Shown here piece after piece: positions 24,709 to 32,276 of a DNA stretch of 55,762 nucleotides. Position numbers and translations under genes: made by a program. This stretch comes from Caballeronia humi. Lineage in GTDB: Bacteria > Pseudomonadota > Gammaproteobacteria > Burkholderiales > Burkholderiaceae. The stretch covers positions 1 to 55,762 of the forward strand of contig NZ_FCNW02000039.1 of assembly GCF_001544475.1 (NCBI RefSeq), in the 5' to 3' direction. Every line of letters starts with the position of its first letter. The first letter of the stretch is position 1. The notes under the pieces are model-generated. The model was not told where the DNA came from. It did not search any database and saw only the letters and a program-made list of their open reading frames with translations.

Positions 24709-25686
24709 TCAGAATCCGATCGCCTTCTTGCGTGAATTGTGGTCGATCTGGATGTCGCGCGCCTCCACTTGGTGCCGGGATTCGATGCGCGCGTTGCCGA
24801 ACGCATTGAGCATCGCCCGGCGCATCGCGCGCGGCGAGGCTTTGGTGAGCGCGTCGAGCGGCGCGTCGCCGAGCGTTTCCGGAAAGCGCCGGCCCCACGC
24901 GTGCGCGTCACGGATCTCGGCGTAGATCGCCTGAGCGATGCGCCGAGCGCCGTCGCGATCGGGCGGCGGAATCTCATACACGTTCATGCGGTTCAAAAGC
25001 GGCTCGGGGATCGCGCGGGCGTCATTCGCGGTCGCGATCCAGACGACGTTGCCCGCGTTGATCGGCACCTCGGCGAATTCGTCGACGAAGGTTTCCGCCG
25101 TGTCGTGTTCGAGCAGCGAATAGAGCGCGCCGAGCGGGTCGTACTGGGCGTCGCCGGTGGCTTTGTCGATTTCGTCGACGGTGATGACCGGGTTCGCGTA
25201 GCTGCCGTTGACGAGCGCGTCGAAAACCTTGCCCGGCTTGGCGTTGCGCCATTGCGAAGACGCGCCCGACAGGATCCAGCCAGCGGTGAGCGAGCTCATC
25301 GCGACATAATGGCTGGTCGTGCCGAGCAGCCGCGCGAGCTGTTTCGCGAAATGCGTCTTGCCGATGCCGGGCTCGCCGAGCAGCAGGATCGGCATGAGTT
25401 CGAGGCGATCCTCGGTTTCGAGACAGAGCGCGATCTGCTTGCGGATGTCGGCAAGCGGCTCCTCGAAGTTGGGCAGGTTGCCAACGAGATCGTCGATCGA
25501 CGGCATGCGGTTCGGCTTCACGCAAAAGCGCAGGTTGCCGACCTTGAGCATCTTTTCGTAGGTGGCGCGAAGGGCTTCGCTCGAGCCCTCGGAGAGATCG
25601 TTCAGCGCGGTTTCGACGTCGTCGAGACTGAAAACCTTGCTGAACGATGCGACCGCAAGCTCCTGTTTGACCACGGCTGTCGTCAT
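24709..25686 (-). CDS. AAA+ ATPase, Lon-like module without protease domain
   Basis: 325 aa. The AAA+ core spans about 65-275: Walker A in LLLGEPGIGKTHFAKQLA, Walker B in PVITVDEIDKA, sensor 1 in VVWIATANDA, arginine finger in IPEPLLNRM and sensor 2 in KASPRAMRRAM. These resemble the ATPase module of Lon most closely. The Lon Ser/Lys protease domain is absent; the protein ends 20 residues after a helical lid. The N-terminal 60 residues are helical and not the Lon substrate domain. It likely remodels a partner protein, but none is encoded in an operon with it. The role is unknown. Confidence 0.8.
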   Translation of the reverse strand: MTTAVVKQELAVASFSKVFSLDDVETALNDLSEGSSEALRATYEKMLKVGNLRFCVKPNRMPSIDDLVGNLPNFEEPLADIRKQIALCLETEDRLELMPILLLGEPGIGKTHFAKQLARLLGTTSHYVAMSSLTAGWILSGASSQWRNAKPGKVFDALVNGSYANPVITVDEIDKATGDAQYDPLGALYSLLEHDTAETFVDEFAEVPINAGNVVWIATANDARAIPEPLLNRMNVYEIPPPDRDGARRIAQAIYAEIRDAHAWGRRFPETLGDAPLDALTKASPRAMRRAMLNAFGNARIESRHQVEARDIQIDHNSRKKAIGF

Positions 25687-25812
25687 GTCACACCCCGTCG
25701 TTTTCTGTAGTCGATGAGGTCAGTGTATCGACGACAAAAGGGCTGGCAAGCGAGCAGTCGTGGGGGGGTGCTGCTAATTTGGGAGGGGTTTCGAGGGACG
25801 CGCGCCGCGCAA

Positions 25813-26274
25813 TCACACGTCAGTGCTGGCTGGCTGCTCGGCCTGCTCGGTATGACGCCACCCGCGCGGAGTCTCGCGCATGACGAAATGCAGCGTGCGC
25901 TCGGTCACATTCAGCGCAGTTACCAGATTCTTGATGGCTTCGTCGCCGTCCGCGTGTTGCAGATAGATGGCGCGCATGGCGAAATCCGCCAACCGCGGGA
26001 CGGGCTCGACGGACTTCTCCCACTTTGCGATGGCCTGGTCGGTCTTGTCCATCAACTGGCCGACCGCACCTTGAGACAAGCAGAGCGCTTGACGCAGATA
26101 GCGGAATTCGGCGCCGGCAAGCGGTGTGATTTTTCGCGTCAGCGCGATGCAGACGGCCTTAACGAGGCCATCGAGATCGTGGAAGGAGACGCCCTTTCCG
26201 TAAGGCGTATCAATCTCCTCGTAGCCATTTGCAAGCCAGACATTAGAGAGGCCACCATCGGTGAATTGAAACAT
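25813..26274 (-). CDS. MqsA-like HTH antitoxin
   Basis: 153 aa. Residues about 45-110 form a helix-turn-helix of the MqsA C-terminal type: FRYLRQALCLSQGAVGQLMD then DQAIAKWEKSVEPVPRLADF. The N-terminal 45 residues (VWLANGYEEIDTPYGKGVSF) differ from the zinc domain of MqsA and may be the toxin-binding part. Its start lies 3 bases after the toxin stop, so the genes are translationally linked, with the toxin first. It should bind the operator at 26585-26603 and repress the pair. No membrane segment. Confidence 0.72.
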   Translation of the reverse strand: MFQFTDGGLSNVWLANGYEEIDTPYGKGVSFHDLDGLVKAVCIALTRKITPLAGAEFRYLRQALCLSQGAVGQLMDKTDQAIAKWEKSVEPVPRLADFAMRAIYLQHADGDEAIKNLVTALNVTERTLHFVMRETPRGWRHTEQAEQPASTDV

Positions 26275-26277
26275 TGT

Positions 26278-26580
26278 TCACTCGCTAGTCGTAAATGCGG
26301 TGATAACCACCGCCGTGTTTGCACCGGTGCCTGTGACAGCGACGACTACTCTGACCTCTTCGCCAGCGCAGTAGTGTTCCATTCGGCACTTTGTCTCGCC
26401 AGTCGCGTCATTCACTTGCGGCGGCCGGATAATGCGCCCATTGCGAAGCGTGTCCATGGCCATGCTTGAGGAAATGTCGCGAGCGTCCATCTGCTTCCAG
26501 GCGTGGTCGGTAAACTCAACTCTTCCGCCACCTTGCGCGATCTTGTGGATTAGCGCTTCCCAATCCCGGTTTGTCGTCAT
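26278..26580 (-). CDS. DUF4258 family putative toxin
   Basis: 100 aa. The fold-defining pattern of DUF4258 is visible: VEFTDHAWKQMDARDISSSM (the F-T-xHA-xxRM-xxR-IS type segment), then TLRNGRII, then a strand pair EVRVVVAVTG and NTAVVITAFT. DUF4258 belongs to the RelE/BrnT-like superfamily of small ribonuclease toxins. Together with the HTH gene 3 bases downstream it makes a type II toxin-antitoxin unit in toxin-first order, as in mqsRA and higBA. Toxicity is inferred from fold and arrangement, not shown. Confidence 0.72.
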   Translation of the reverse strand: MTTNRDWEALIHKIAQGGGRVEFTDHAWKQMDARDISSSMAMDTLRNGRIIRPPQVNDATGETKCRMEHYCAGEEVRVVVAVTGTGANTAVVITAFTTSE

Positions 26581-26584
26581 GCTT

Positions 26585-26603
26585 ACCTATAAAAAGTATA
26601 GGT
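26585..26603 (-). promoter_or_regulatory. Operator palindrome over the toxin-antitoxin promoter
   Basis: ACCTATA (26585-26591) and TATAGGT (26597-26603) are a perfect 7-bp dyad with a 5-base spacer, 5 bases from the toxin start. On the minus strand TATACT (26600-26595) is a good -10, and TTGTCG (26623-26618) a -35 with 17-bp spacing. The leader would be very short. The overlap predicts autorepression by the antitoxin. Confidence 0.62.
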
Positions 26604-26942
26604 TTATTTAGCATCGCCGACAACACACTACTTGTCAGTATTAGTGACAGCGACAGTTCTTTCGCGCATCCGGGAGCACCCCGGGATGCGCGAACTCACG
26701 AGTCTACTGACGTTATGGGGACAGCTTCGTCAACAAATGTGTCAAAAGCGCCTCACCTCAACCCTCTGTATCATCGACGCATTCCCACCCGGCCAAACTC
26801 GCCACGCCCGGGAGCAAATCCTGCTGTCTGGCGGAAAGCTGAACCCGTCGAGCATCGCGGTGTCAGAAACACGTTCCCGACCCGCGGGCCGCCCGGCGTG
26901 AAAACCCGCCTCGCCACCCCGCATTCCAGGAGAAACCTTTCG
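26604..26942. other. Intergenic region between the TA operon and a periplasmic-protein gene
   Basis: About 340 bases, AT-richer near the TA promoter. It holds the -35 of the TA promoter, a TGTCA/TGACA dyad (26633-26649), and a strong hairpin at 26661-26694. AGGAGAA precedes the gene at 26943. The open frame passing through here is not supported as protein. Confidence 0.45.
26661..26694. repeat. Strong inverted repeat
   Basis: TTCGCGCATCC (26661-26671) pairs perfectly with GGATGCGCGAA (26684-26694), and GGG/CCC extends the stem past a single bulged G. No T run follows on either strand, so it is not a classical terminator. Its role is open. Confidence 0.55.
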
Positions 26943-27461
26943 ATGCTGAAACACCCCGCCGCCCGCCTGCTGGCCCCGCTCCTCCTCGCCGCATCGCTCG
27001 CCGGGCTCCCGAACGCCCAGGCACAGTCGTCCGCGTCGCAGCCGGTAAAGTGGGAGCTTCAGGTGCTGCGCGACGGCGAGCAGATCGATTCGTTCTCCGC
27101 GACGACCAACGTCGGCCAGGCCCGCACCGATACGCATCACAACGTCGTGAAAAACAGCGTAGGCTGCGCAGACAAACCGGCCGGCGACATCGACTTGCAA
27201 CGCACACTGACCGTCTCGCCCGTCCACGCGTCCGCTGACGACATCACGCTCGCGATCGAAGCCCAGGAGACGCTCGAAGAAACCACGTCGCGCACGACAG
27301 CGCAGGGCTGCAAGCTGCCGCCGCAGCCGCGCGTCGTGAACGCGTCGCATCCGGGTCTCATGCTCAAGCCCGGCGAATGGTCGAACTGGACGATCGTCGA
27401 CAAGAATCCCTCGCTGGCGTATCGGGTGCGGGCCAGCCTGAACACCGCGGCGGCTCAATGA
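26943..27461 (+). CDS. Periplasmic protein of unknown function
   Basis: 172 aa from ATG 26943, with AGGAGAA upstream. Residues 1-28 are a signal peptide (LLAPLLLAASLAGL, cleavage probably after NAQA). The mature part is beta-rich: VKWELQVLRDGEQIDSF near its start, LMLKPGEWSNWTIV and AYRVRASLNT near its end, and two cysteines (VGCADK and GCKLPP) that could form a disulfide. No known family is recognised. An EEP-family gene follows 46 bases later. Confidence 0.68.
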   Translation: MLKHPAARLLAPLLLAASLAGLPNAQAQSSASQPVKWELQVLRDGEQIDSFSATTNVGQARTDTHHNVVKNSVGCADKPAGDIDLQRTLTVSPVHASADDITLAIEAQETLEETTSRTTAQGCKLPPQPRVVNASHPGLMLKPGEWSNWTIVDKNPSLAYRVRASLNTAAAQ

Positions 27462-27507
27462 CGGCCTGAGTGTCCCGCGGGCCGCGCCGCTCAAAAACAC
27501 CAAACGC

Positions 27508-28314
27508 ATGCGAAACCCCGAACTTTTACCGCACAGCTTTCCGACCGGCCATCAACCGCCCGAATTCGTCGCGGTGAGCTGGAACCTGCACAAGGGCCGC
27601 TCGCCGCTCGGGCTCCAGGCCTGGAAGGCGATGCAGCGCTGGGTCCAGTCCACCAACGCCGACGCCTACTTCCTTCAGGAAGCGATGGCCCGGCGCATGC
27701 CGCAGCCGATGCTCGCCACCGGCTTCGGCAACCCGCTCGACGCCCCGCCTGACGACATCTGGCATTGCCAGGCGACCGAAATCGCGACCTCGCTCGAATT
27801 GCAGATCGCGCTCGGGCCGAACGTGTTCAAGCCGTCGTGGCGTCATGGAAACGCGATTTTGTCGCCGCATCCGCTCGATCTCTCCGGCCGCTGGGACATC
27901 TCGGCGCATCGTTTCGAGCGGCGTGGACTGCTCGTCGCGCGCGCGACGTTCGCCGGCCGCGCGATCACGCTCCTGTGCGCGCACCTCGCGCTGACGCGCC
28001 AGGCGCGTTTGCGTCAGATGAACTGGATCGCACACTGGATCGCGAAGGAGGCGCCGGACGGCCCGCTCGTGCTCGCGGGCGATTTCAACGACTGGCGCAA
28101 CGATTCCGTGCCGCTCTTCGGCGAACTCGGGATGCACGAGGTGGCGACGCTGCTCGGCGAATCGGGACGGACGTTTCCGGCGTTTTCACCAGCGCTCGCG
28201 CTCGACAAGATGTTCATCCGTGGCATGAAACCCGTCGAATGGATCACGCCGACGCAGGACACCGCGTGGCTGTCCGATCACCTTCCGTATATGGCGAAGC
28301 TGCGCGTCGAGTGA
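27508..28314 (+). CDS. Endonuclease/exonuclease/phosphatase (EEP) family protein
   Basis: 268 aa. The EEP metal and catalytic motifs appear in order: VAVSWNLHKGRSPLGL near residues 22-37, LLCAHLALTRQARLRQM near 155-171, the GDFNDWRND motif near 190-198 with the catalytic Asp and Asn, and the terminal His in LSDHLPYMAKL. No signal peptide is seen. Targets in this superfamily range from DNA to phospholipid and inositol phosphates; relatives next to cardiolipin synthase genes exist, but none is here. The start lacks a clear ribosome binding site. Confidence 0.85.
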   Translation: MRNPELLPHSFPTGHQPPEFVAVSWNLHKGRSPLGLQAWKAMQRWVQSTNADAYFLQEAMARRMPQPMLATGFGNPLDAPPDDIWHCQATEIATSLELQIALGPNVFKPSWRHGNAILSPHPLDLSGRWDISAHRFERRGLLVARATFAGRAITLLCAHLALTRQARLRQMNWIAHWIAKEAPDGPLVLAGDFNDWRNDSVPLFGELGMHEVATLLGESGRTFPAFSPALALDKMFIRGMKPVEWITPTQDTAWLSDHLPYMAKLRVE

Positions 28315-28323
28315 CCGGATGCG

Positions 28324-28746
28324 TCAGAAATTGCGCTTCTGGTCCGGCCCGAAGGAGCGGTCGATCAGCGTTTCGAGATCGGCGAACGAAACCGGCTTGA
28401 CGATGTGATGATCGAAACCCGCGGCGGTCGCGCGCGCCCGGTCGTCGGCGCCGCCGAAACCGGTGAGCGCGAGCAGAAGCGCATCGCGCGTCGACGGCAG
28501 CTTGCGCAGCTCGCGTGCAACCGCGAAGCCGTCCATCCCCGGCAAACCGATGTCGCAGATCACGACTTCCGGCCTGAATTCATCGACGATGGCGAGCGCA
28601 CTCGCGCCGTCGTGCTTTGTGCGCACGTCGTGGCCGAGCGTTTCGAGCAGCATCGAAAGGGCTTCCGCCGCGTCGGCGCTGTCGTCGACGAGAAGCACGC
28701 GGCGCGCGGGCGCCGTGCCCTCGTTGGCACCGTTCGTCGTGTTCAT
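28324..28746 (-). CDS. Stand-alone CheY-like receiver protein
   Basis: 140 aa from ATG 28746 (MNTTNGANEG); the longer frame to 28791 begins with an Arg run and is rejected. Receiver residues: acidic pair VLLVDDSADA, phosphoacceptor Asp in VVICDIGLPGMDG, Thr in LALTGFGG, and Lys in HHIVKPVSFADLE. It has no output domain. It resembles receivers often fused to hybrid kinases and the one at 17312, but no kinase adjoins it. Confidence 0.86.
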   Translation of the reverse strand: MNTTNGANEGTAPARRVLLVDDSADAAEALSMLLETLGHDVRTKHDGASALAIVDEFRPEVVICDIGLPGMDGFAVARELRKLPSTRDALLLALTGFGGADDRARATAAGFDHHIVKPVSFADLETLIDRSFGPDQKRNF

Positions 28747-29009
28747 GGGGTCCCCGTGGTCCGCTGGATGCGCGCGGCGTCGCCGGCGCACTTATTGAGA
28801 TAAACGCGGCCGACTGTAGCACACGGTTTCCGGCGGAGACAATCCGGCGCAGGCCTCTAATAATGCTCATCCGGCGCCTGCTTGACCGGCCTCAAAATCG
28901 ACGATGGCACAATTTCGGGATAATCGATGCGCAAGGGGACTCGCCGGCGCGCGTCTGCTATCGTGATTCTTCTCGCCGCGCGACGCGGCCGGATTTCACG
29001 TCTCTCAAC

Positions 29010-29627
29010 ATGTTCGACCTCTTCGACGACATCCCCAAGCCGGACATCGACTGGCAGCCGGACTGGCTTCCCGCCGACACCGCCTCCGACCTGATGGCGG
29101 CGTTGATCGACGAAGTCTGCTGGCGGCAGGACACGATGACGACGCCCGGCGGCCGCGTGCCGCTGCCGCGCCTCACCGCGTGGCAGGGCGAGCCGGACGC
29201 CGTCTACACGTACTCGGGCATCCGCAACGTGCCGCAGCCGTGGACGCCCGCCGTCGCGGAATTGCGGCAGCGCGCGGAGGACGCGTCGCGAGGGCGCTTC
29301 AATAGCGTGCTGCTCAACCGCTACCGCTCGGGCCAGGACAGCATGGGCTGGCACGCCGACAAGGAACGCGAACTCGGGCCGGAGCCGGTGATCGCCTCGG
29401 TGAGTCTCGGCACGACGCGCACGTTCGAATTCCGCCACGCCCGCACGCACGCGACGCACACGCTGCCGCTCTCGCACGGCAGCCTGCTCGTGATGCGCGG
29501 GCGCACGCAGCTCGAATGGGTGCATCGCGTGCCGAAAGAGCCGGAGGCGCGCGGCGAGCGCATCAATCTCACCTTCCGATGGATCGACGCGAACGCCGTG
29601 CCGAAGGCGAAAACCCGACGTACGTGA
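29010..29627 (+). CDS. alkB: AlkB-like alpha-ketoglutarate-dependent dioxygenase
   Basis: 205 aa from ATG 29010; the upstream extension to 28617 is antisense to the receiver gene and rejected. It repairs alkylated bases by Fe(II)/2-oxoglutarate oxidation. The metal triad is visible: His and Asp in SMGWHADKERELG and His in LEWVHRVPKE. The 2-oxoglutarate-binding arginine pattern is in RINLTFRWI. NRYRSGQDS precedes the first ligand, as in the AlkB family (ALKBH2/3-like subgroup). Length is normal. Monocistronic; no ada gene nearby. Confidence 0.9.
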   Translation: MFDLFDDIPKPDIDWQPDWLPADTASDLMAALIDEVCWRQDTMTTPGGRVPLPRLTAWQGEPDAVYTYSGIRNVPQPWTPAVAELRQRAEDASRGRFNSVLLNRYRSGQDSMGWHADKERELGPEPVIASVSLGTTRTFEFRHARTHATHTLPLSHGSLLVMRGRTQLEWVHRVPKEPEARGERINLTFRWIDANAVPKAKTRRT

Positions 29628-29633
29628 TCCGCA

Positions 29634-30032
29634 CTACGGCCGTCTAGCGACGAAATCGATCTCGACGAGCGCATCGCGCGCCAGTCCCGTCACGCCGATG
29701 CAAGTCCTCGCCGGCAGCGGCTTCGGTACAAAATATGACTTGTAGACGGCGTTCATCGCGTCGTAATCGCGTTTGAACTCGGTCAGGAAGATGCGCGCGC
29801 TCACGACGCTGTCCAGCGTCAGGCCGAGTCCGCCGAGCACGAGAATCAGGTTGTCCATCACGCGCCGCGTCTGAGCCGCGACGCCTTCGGGGAGCGGTGC
29901 GTTGTCGTCGGCTGGATCGGTCGGCATCTGGCCGGTCAGGAACACCCAGCCGTCGGCTTCCGCCGCGTGGGAGAACGGTCCGACCGGCGTCGGCGCGTTG
30001 TCGACCATCGTGAATTTGGGATGCTGGGGCAC
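29634..30032 (-). CDS. RidA family (YjgF) protein
   Basis: 132 aa, starting at a GTG with AAGGA upstream (aaggaccgcccgtg). RidA proteins hydrolyse reactive enamine/imine intermediates made by PLP enzymes. Conserved pieces are PTPVGPFSHAAEADGWVFLTG, then ILVLGGLGLTLDSVVSARIF, and the arginine-binding end AVYKSYF and PARTCIGVTGL. It lies next to the PLP enzyme AcdS on the same strand with 64 bases between, which fits a role in clearing its enamine intermediate (inference). Confidence 0.88.
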   Translation of the reverse strand: MPQHPKFTMVDNAPTPVGPFSHAAEADGWVFLTGQMPTDPADDNAPLPEGVAAQTRRVMDNLILVLGGLGLTLDSVVSARIFLTEFKRDYDAMNAVYKSYFVPKPLPARTCIGVTGLARDALVEIDFVARRP

Positions 30033-30096
30033 GGGCGGTCCTTGCTGTATTGAGTGCAGCGGTTAAGGTAGCGCGTCAAAAAAGCGACCCGTCATC

Positions 30097-31110
30097 TCAC
30101 GCAAACGCCTTGTGATACGCGTTCAACGCCGGCGCCCCGCCAAGATGCACGTACAGCACGTTCGCACCCGGCTCGAACTCGCCCGCCTTCGCCATGGCGA
30201 TCAAACCCGCCATCGATTTCCCCTCGTACACCGGATCGGTCAGCATCGCTTCCAGCCGCGCCGCCGTGCGGATCGCGTCGATCGTCGCCTCGTCCGGCAA
30301 ACCGTAGTCCGGACCGGCGAAGCGCGGATCGATGATCACGTCGGCGTCGTCGATGGGTTTGTCGATGCCGATCAGCTCCGCCGTCTGCCGCGCGATTTTC
30401 GTGACGGCGCGGCGCGTCATCGCTTCGTCGCAGGCGGTGTCGATGCCGATCAGCCGGCGCGGCCGCTCCTGCGCCTTGAAGCCCGCGACCATGCCGCCCT
30501 GCGTCGAGCCGGTGCAGGTCGCGGTGATCACGGTGTCGAAGAACACGCCCGTCTCGTTTTCCTGGCGCGCGAGTTCGTCGGCGAAATTGGCGTAGCCGAG
30601 GCCGCCAAGCGGATGATCCGACGCGCCCGCCGGAATCGCGTACGGCTTGCCGCCCTCGCGGCGCACCTGTTCCAGCGCGCGTTCCCACGTCTTTTTCACC
30701 TCGGTCGAGTAGCCCTCGCCTTCGAGCAGCGTCTCGGCGCCCATCAGCCGCGATAGCAGGATATTGCCGACCTTGTCGTACACGGGATCGTCCCAGTGCG
30801 TCCATTCCTCTTGCACGAGCCGGCAGCGCATGCCGAGCACGGCGGCCACCGCCGCGACCTGCCGCGTGTGATTCGACTGGATGTTGCCGATCGAGACGAG
30901 CGTATCGGCGCCTTGCTTCACGGCATCGGCGGCGAGCCATTCGAGCTTGCGGATCTTGTTGCCGCCGAACGCGAGCCCCGACGAAACGTCATCGCGCTTC
31001 GCCCACACCGAGACGCCGAGCGCCTTCGACAGCCGTTCGAGCTTGTGAACCGGCGAGGGAAAGAAGCCGAGCGTGACGCGGCCGAAGCGCTTTTCGAGAT
31101 CGAGTGCCAT
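30097..31110 (-). CDS. acdS: 1-aminocyclopropane-1-carboxylate deaminase
   Basis: 337 aa, the usual length. It opens the ring of ACC, the plant ethylene precursor, to 2-oxobutyrate and ammonia with PLP. The PLP lysine lies in FGGNKIRKLEWL near residue 52. The ACC-specific residues appear: SIGNIQSNHTRQ, the Glu in DPVYEGKSMAG and Leu in VHLGGAPALN, which separate AcdS from D-cysteine desulfhydrase. AAGGA precedes the start. A divergent Lrp-type gene 159 bases away is the usual AcdR partner. The gene points to plant association. Confidence 0.91.
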   Translation of the reverse strand: MALDLEKRFGRVTLGFFPSPVHKLERLSKALGVSVWAKRDDVSSGLAFGGNKIRKLEWLAADAVKQGADTLVSIGNIQSNHTRQVAAVAAVLGMRCRLVQEEWTHWDDPVYDKVGNILLSRLMGAETLLEGEGYSTEVKKTWERALEQVRREGGKPYAIPAGASDHPLGGLGYANFADELARQENETGVFFDTVITATCTGSTQGGMVAGFKAQERPRRLIGIDTACDEAMTRRAVTKIARQTAELIGIDKPIDDADVIIDPRFAGPDYGLPDEATIDAIRTAARLEAMLTDPVYEGKSMAGLIAMAKAGEFEPGANVLYVHLGGAPALNAYHKAFA

Positions 31111-31195
31111 GAGTGAGGTCCTTGGGTCGTGAGAAGGAACCTCATTCTAGGAATTAGTGCGCGGAATGTGCTTCGTACAAAATTCGCACTTGCAG

Positions 31196-31210
31196 TAGAA
31201 TATTTGCTTC
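31196..31210. promoter_or_regulatory. Candidate Lrp box between acdS and acdR
   Basis: The stretch TAGAATATTTGCTTC, centred on AATATT, matches the general Lrp consensus (YAGHAWATTWTDCTR) at 11 of 15 positions by eye. It lies 86 bases from the acdS start and 60 from the regulator start, where an AcdR site would be expected. Confidence 0.4.
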
Positions 31211-31269
31211 AACGCATCTTGTCGAATGAATCGTTTTATTCAAGACTGTGTGACAAAAGAATCATCACG

Positions 31270-31731
31270 ATGACCGAACTCGATGCCACCGATCGCAAGA
31301 TCCTCCGCGCGCTTCAGAACGACGGCCGTCTGAGTAACGCCGAACTGGCAAAATTCGTCGGTCTGAGCGCGGCGGCGTGCTGGAACCGCACGAAGCGCCT
31401 CTTCGACCTGCGCGTAATTCAGGGCGTACACGCGCGCATCGACCCGGCTGCCGTGCAGCGGCCCGTGCTGGTGCTGGTCGGCGTGGTGCTGGACCGCTCG
31501 ACGCAGGAGAGCTTTGCGCTCTTCGAAAGCGCCGCGCGCGAGCTGCCGCAAGTGCTCGAGTGCGTGCTGGTTGCGGGCGATGTCGATTATTTCCTCAAGG
31601 TGCGCGTGCGCGATCTCAACGCGTTCAACGTCTTCCATAGCGAAAAGATCCTCGGCCTGCCGAACGTACGGCAAGTGCGAACCTTCTTCGTCATGAACGA
31701 GGTCAAACTCGACGGACAATTACTCTTCTGA
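31270..31731 (+). CDS. acdR: Lrp/AsnC family regulator, AcdR-like
   Basis: 153 aa from the ATG at 31270; the frame extends back to 31129 without support. The N-terminal HTH is LDATDRKILRALQNDGRLSN with NAELAKFVGLSAAACWNRTK. A RAM-type effector domain follows (VLECVLVAGDVDYFLKVRV). It is divergent from acdS, the arrangement in which AcdR activates ACC deaminase in Pseudomonas and Burkholderia. The function is inferred from this arrangement. An MgtC-family gene follows after 24 bases, perhaps on the same transcript. Confidence 0.86.
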   Translation: MTELDATDRKILRALQNDGRLSNAELAKFVGLSAAACWNRTKRLFDLRVIQGVHARIDPAAVQRPVLVLVGVVLDRSTQESFALFESAARELPQVLECVLVAGDVDYFLKVRVRDLNAFNVFHSEKILGLPNVRQVRTFFVMNEVKLDGQLLF

Positions 31732-31755
31732 CACGCCTTACGCGATCACGAAAAC

Positions 31756-32253
31756 ATGCTGCCTTTCCCCATCCTGCTGGAAGTCGTGATCCGCATGCTG
31801 TCGGCGGTGGCGATCGGCTGCATCATCGGGCTCGATCGCGATCTGCACGGCAAGCCCACAGGCATGAAGACGCTCGGCCTCGTGTCGCTCGGCGCCTGTC
31901 TCGCGACGATGTCCGCACAGGGTTTTTCGATGCAGCCGCTCACCGCCAACGCGGACGTGTCGCGCGTCGTGCAGGGGATCATGACGGGCATCGGCTTTCT
32001 GGGCGCGGGCGTCATCATCCAGAATCCGAGCCTGAACCGGATTCGCGGGCTGACCACGGCCGCGTCGATCTGGGTGACGGCTGCAGTAGGAATCGTGTGC
32101 GGTTTGGGGCTGTGGAGCGTCGCGCTGATCGCGACCATGATTCTGATCCTGCTGCTGACGGCCGGGCGGGTCGTCGAGAAGGCGCTGCACCGGCAATGGA
32201 TGAAAAAGCCGCCCGAAGAACGCGAGGCGCGCGCCATCCCCGATGACGACTGA
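31756..32253 (+). CDS. MgtC/SapB family inner-membrane protein
   Basis: 165 aa with four to five hydrophobic helices. The family signature GCIIGLDRDLHGKPTGMKTLGL at residues about 20-41 includes the conserved Arg/Asp pair. GIGFLGAGVIIQ and RGLTTAASIWVTAAVGI follow. MgtC proteins inhibit the F-ATPase or affect Mg homeostasis and help survival in host-associated bacteria; the short form without the C-terminal soluble domain is seen here. It lies 24 bases after acdR. Confidence 0.9.
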   Translation: MLPFPILLEVVIRMLSAVAIGCIIGLDRDLHGKPTGMKTLGLVSLGACLATMSAQGFSMQPLTANADVSRVVQGIMTGIGFLGAGVIIQNPSLNRIRGLTTAASIWVTAAVGIVCGLGLWSVALIATMILILLLTAGRVVEKALHRQWMKKPPEEREARAIPDDD

Positions 32254-32276
32254 GCGCCGCCGTCAATCGAAGGTCG

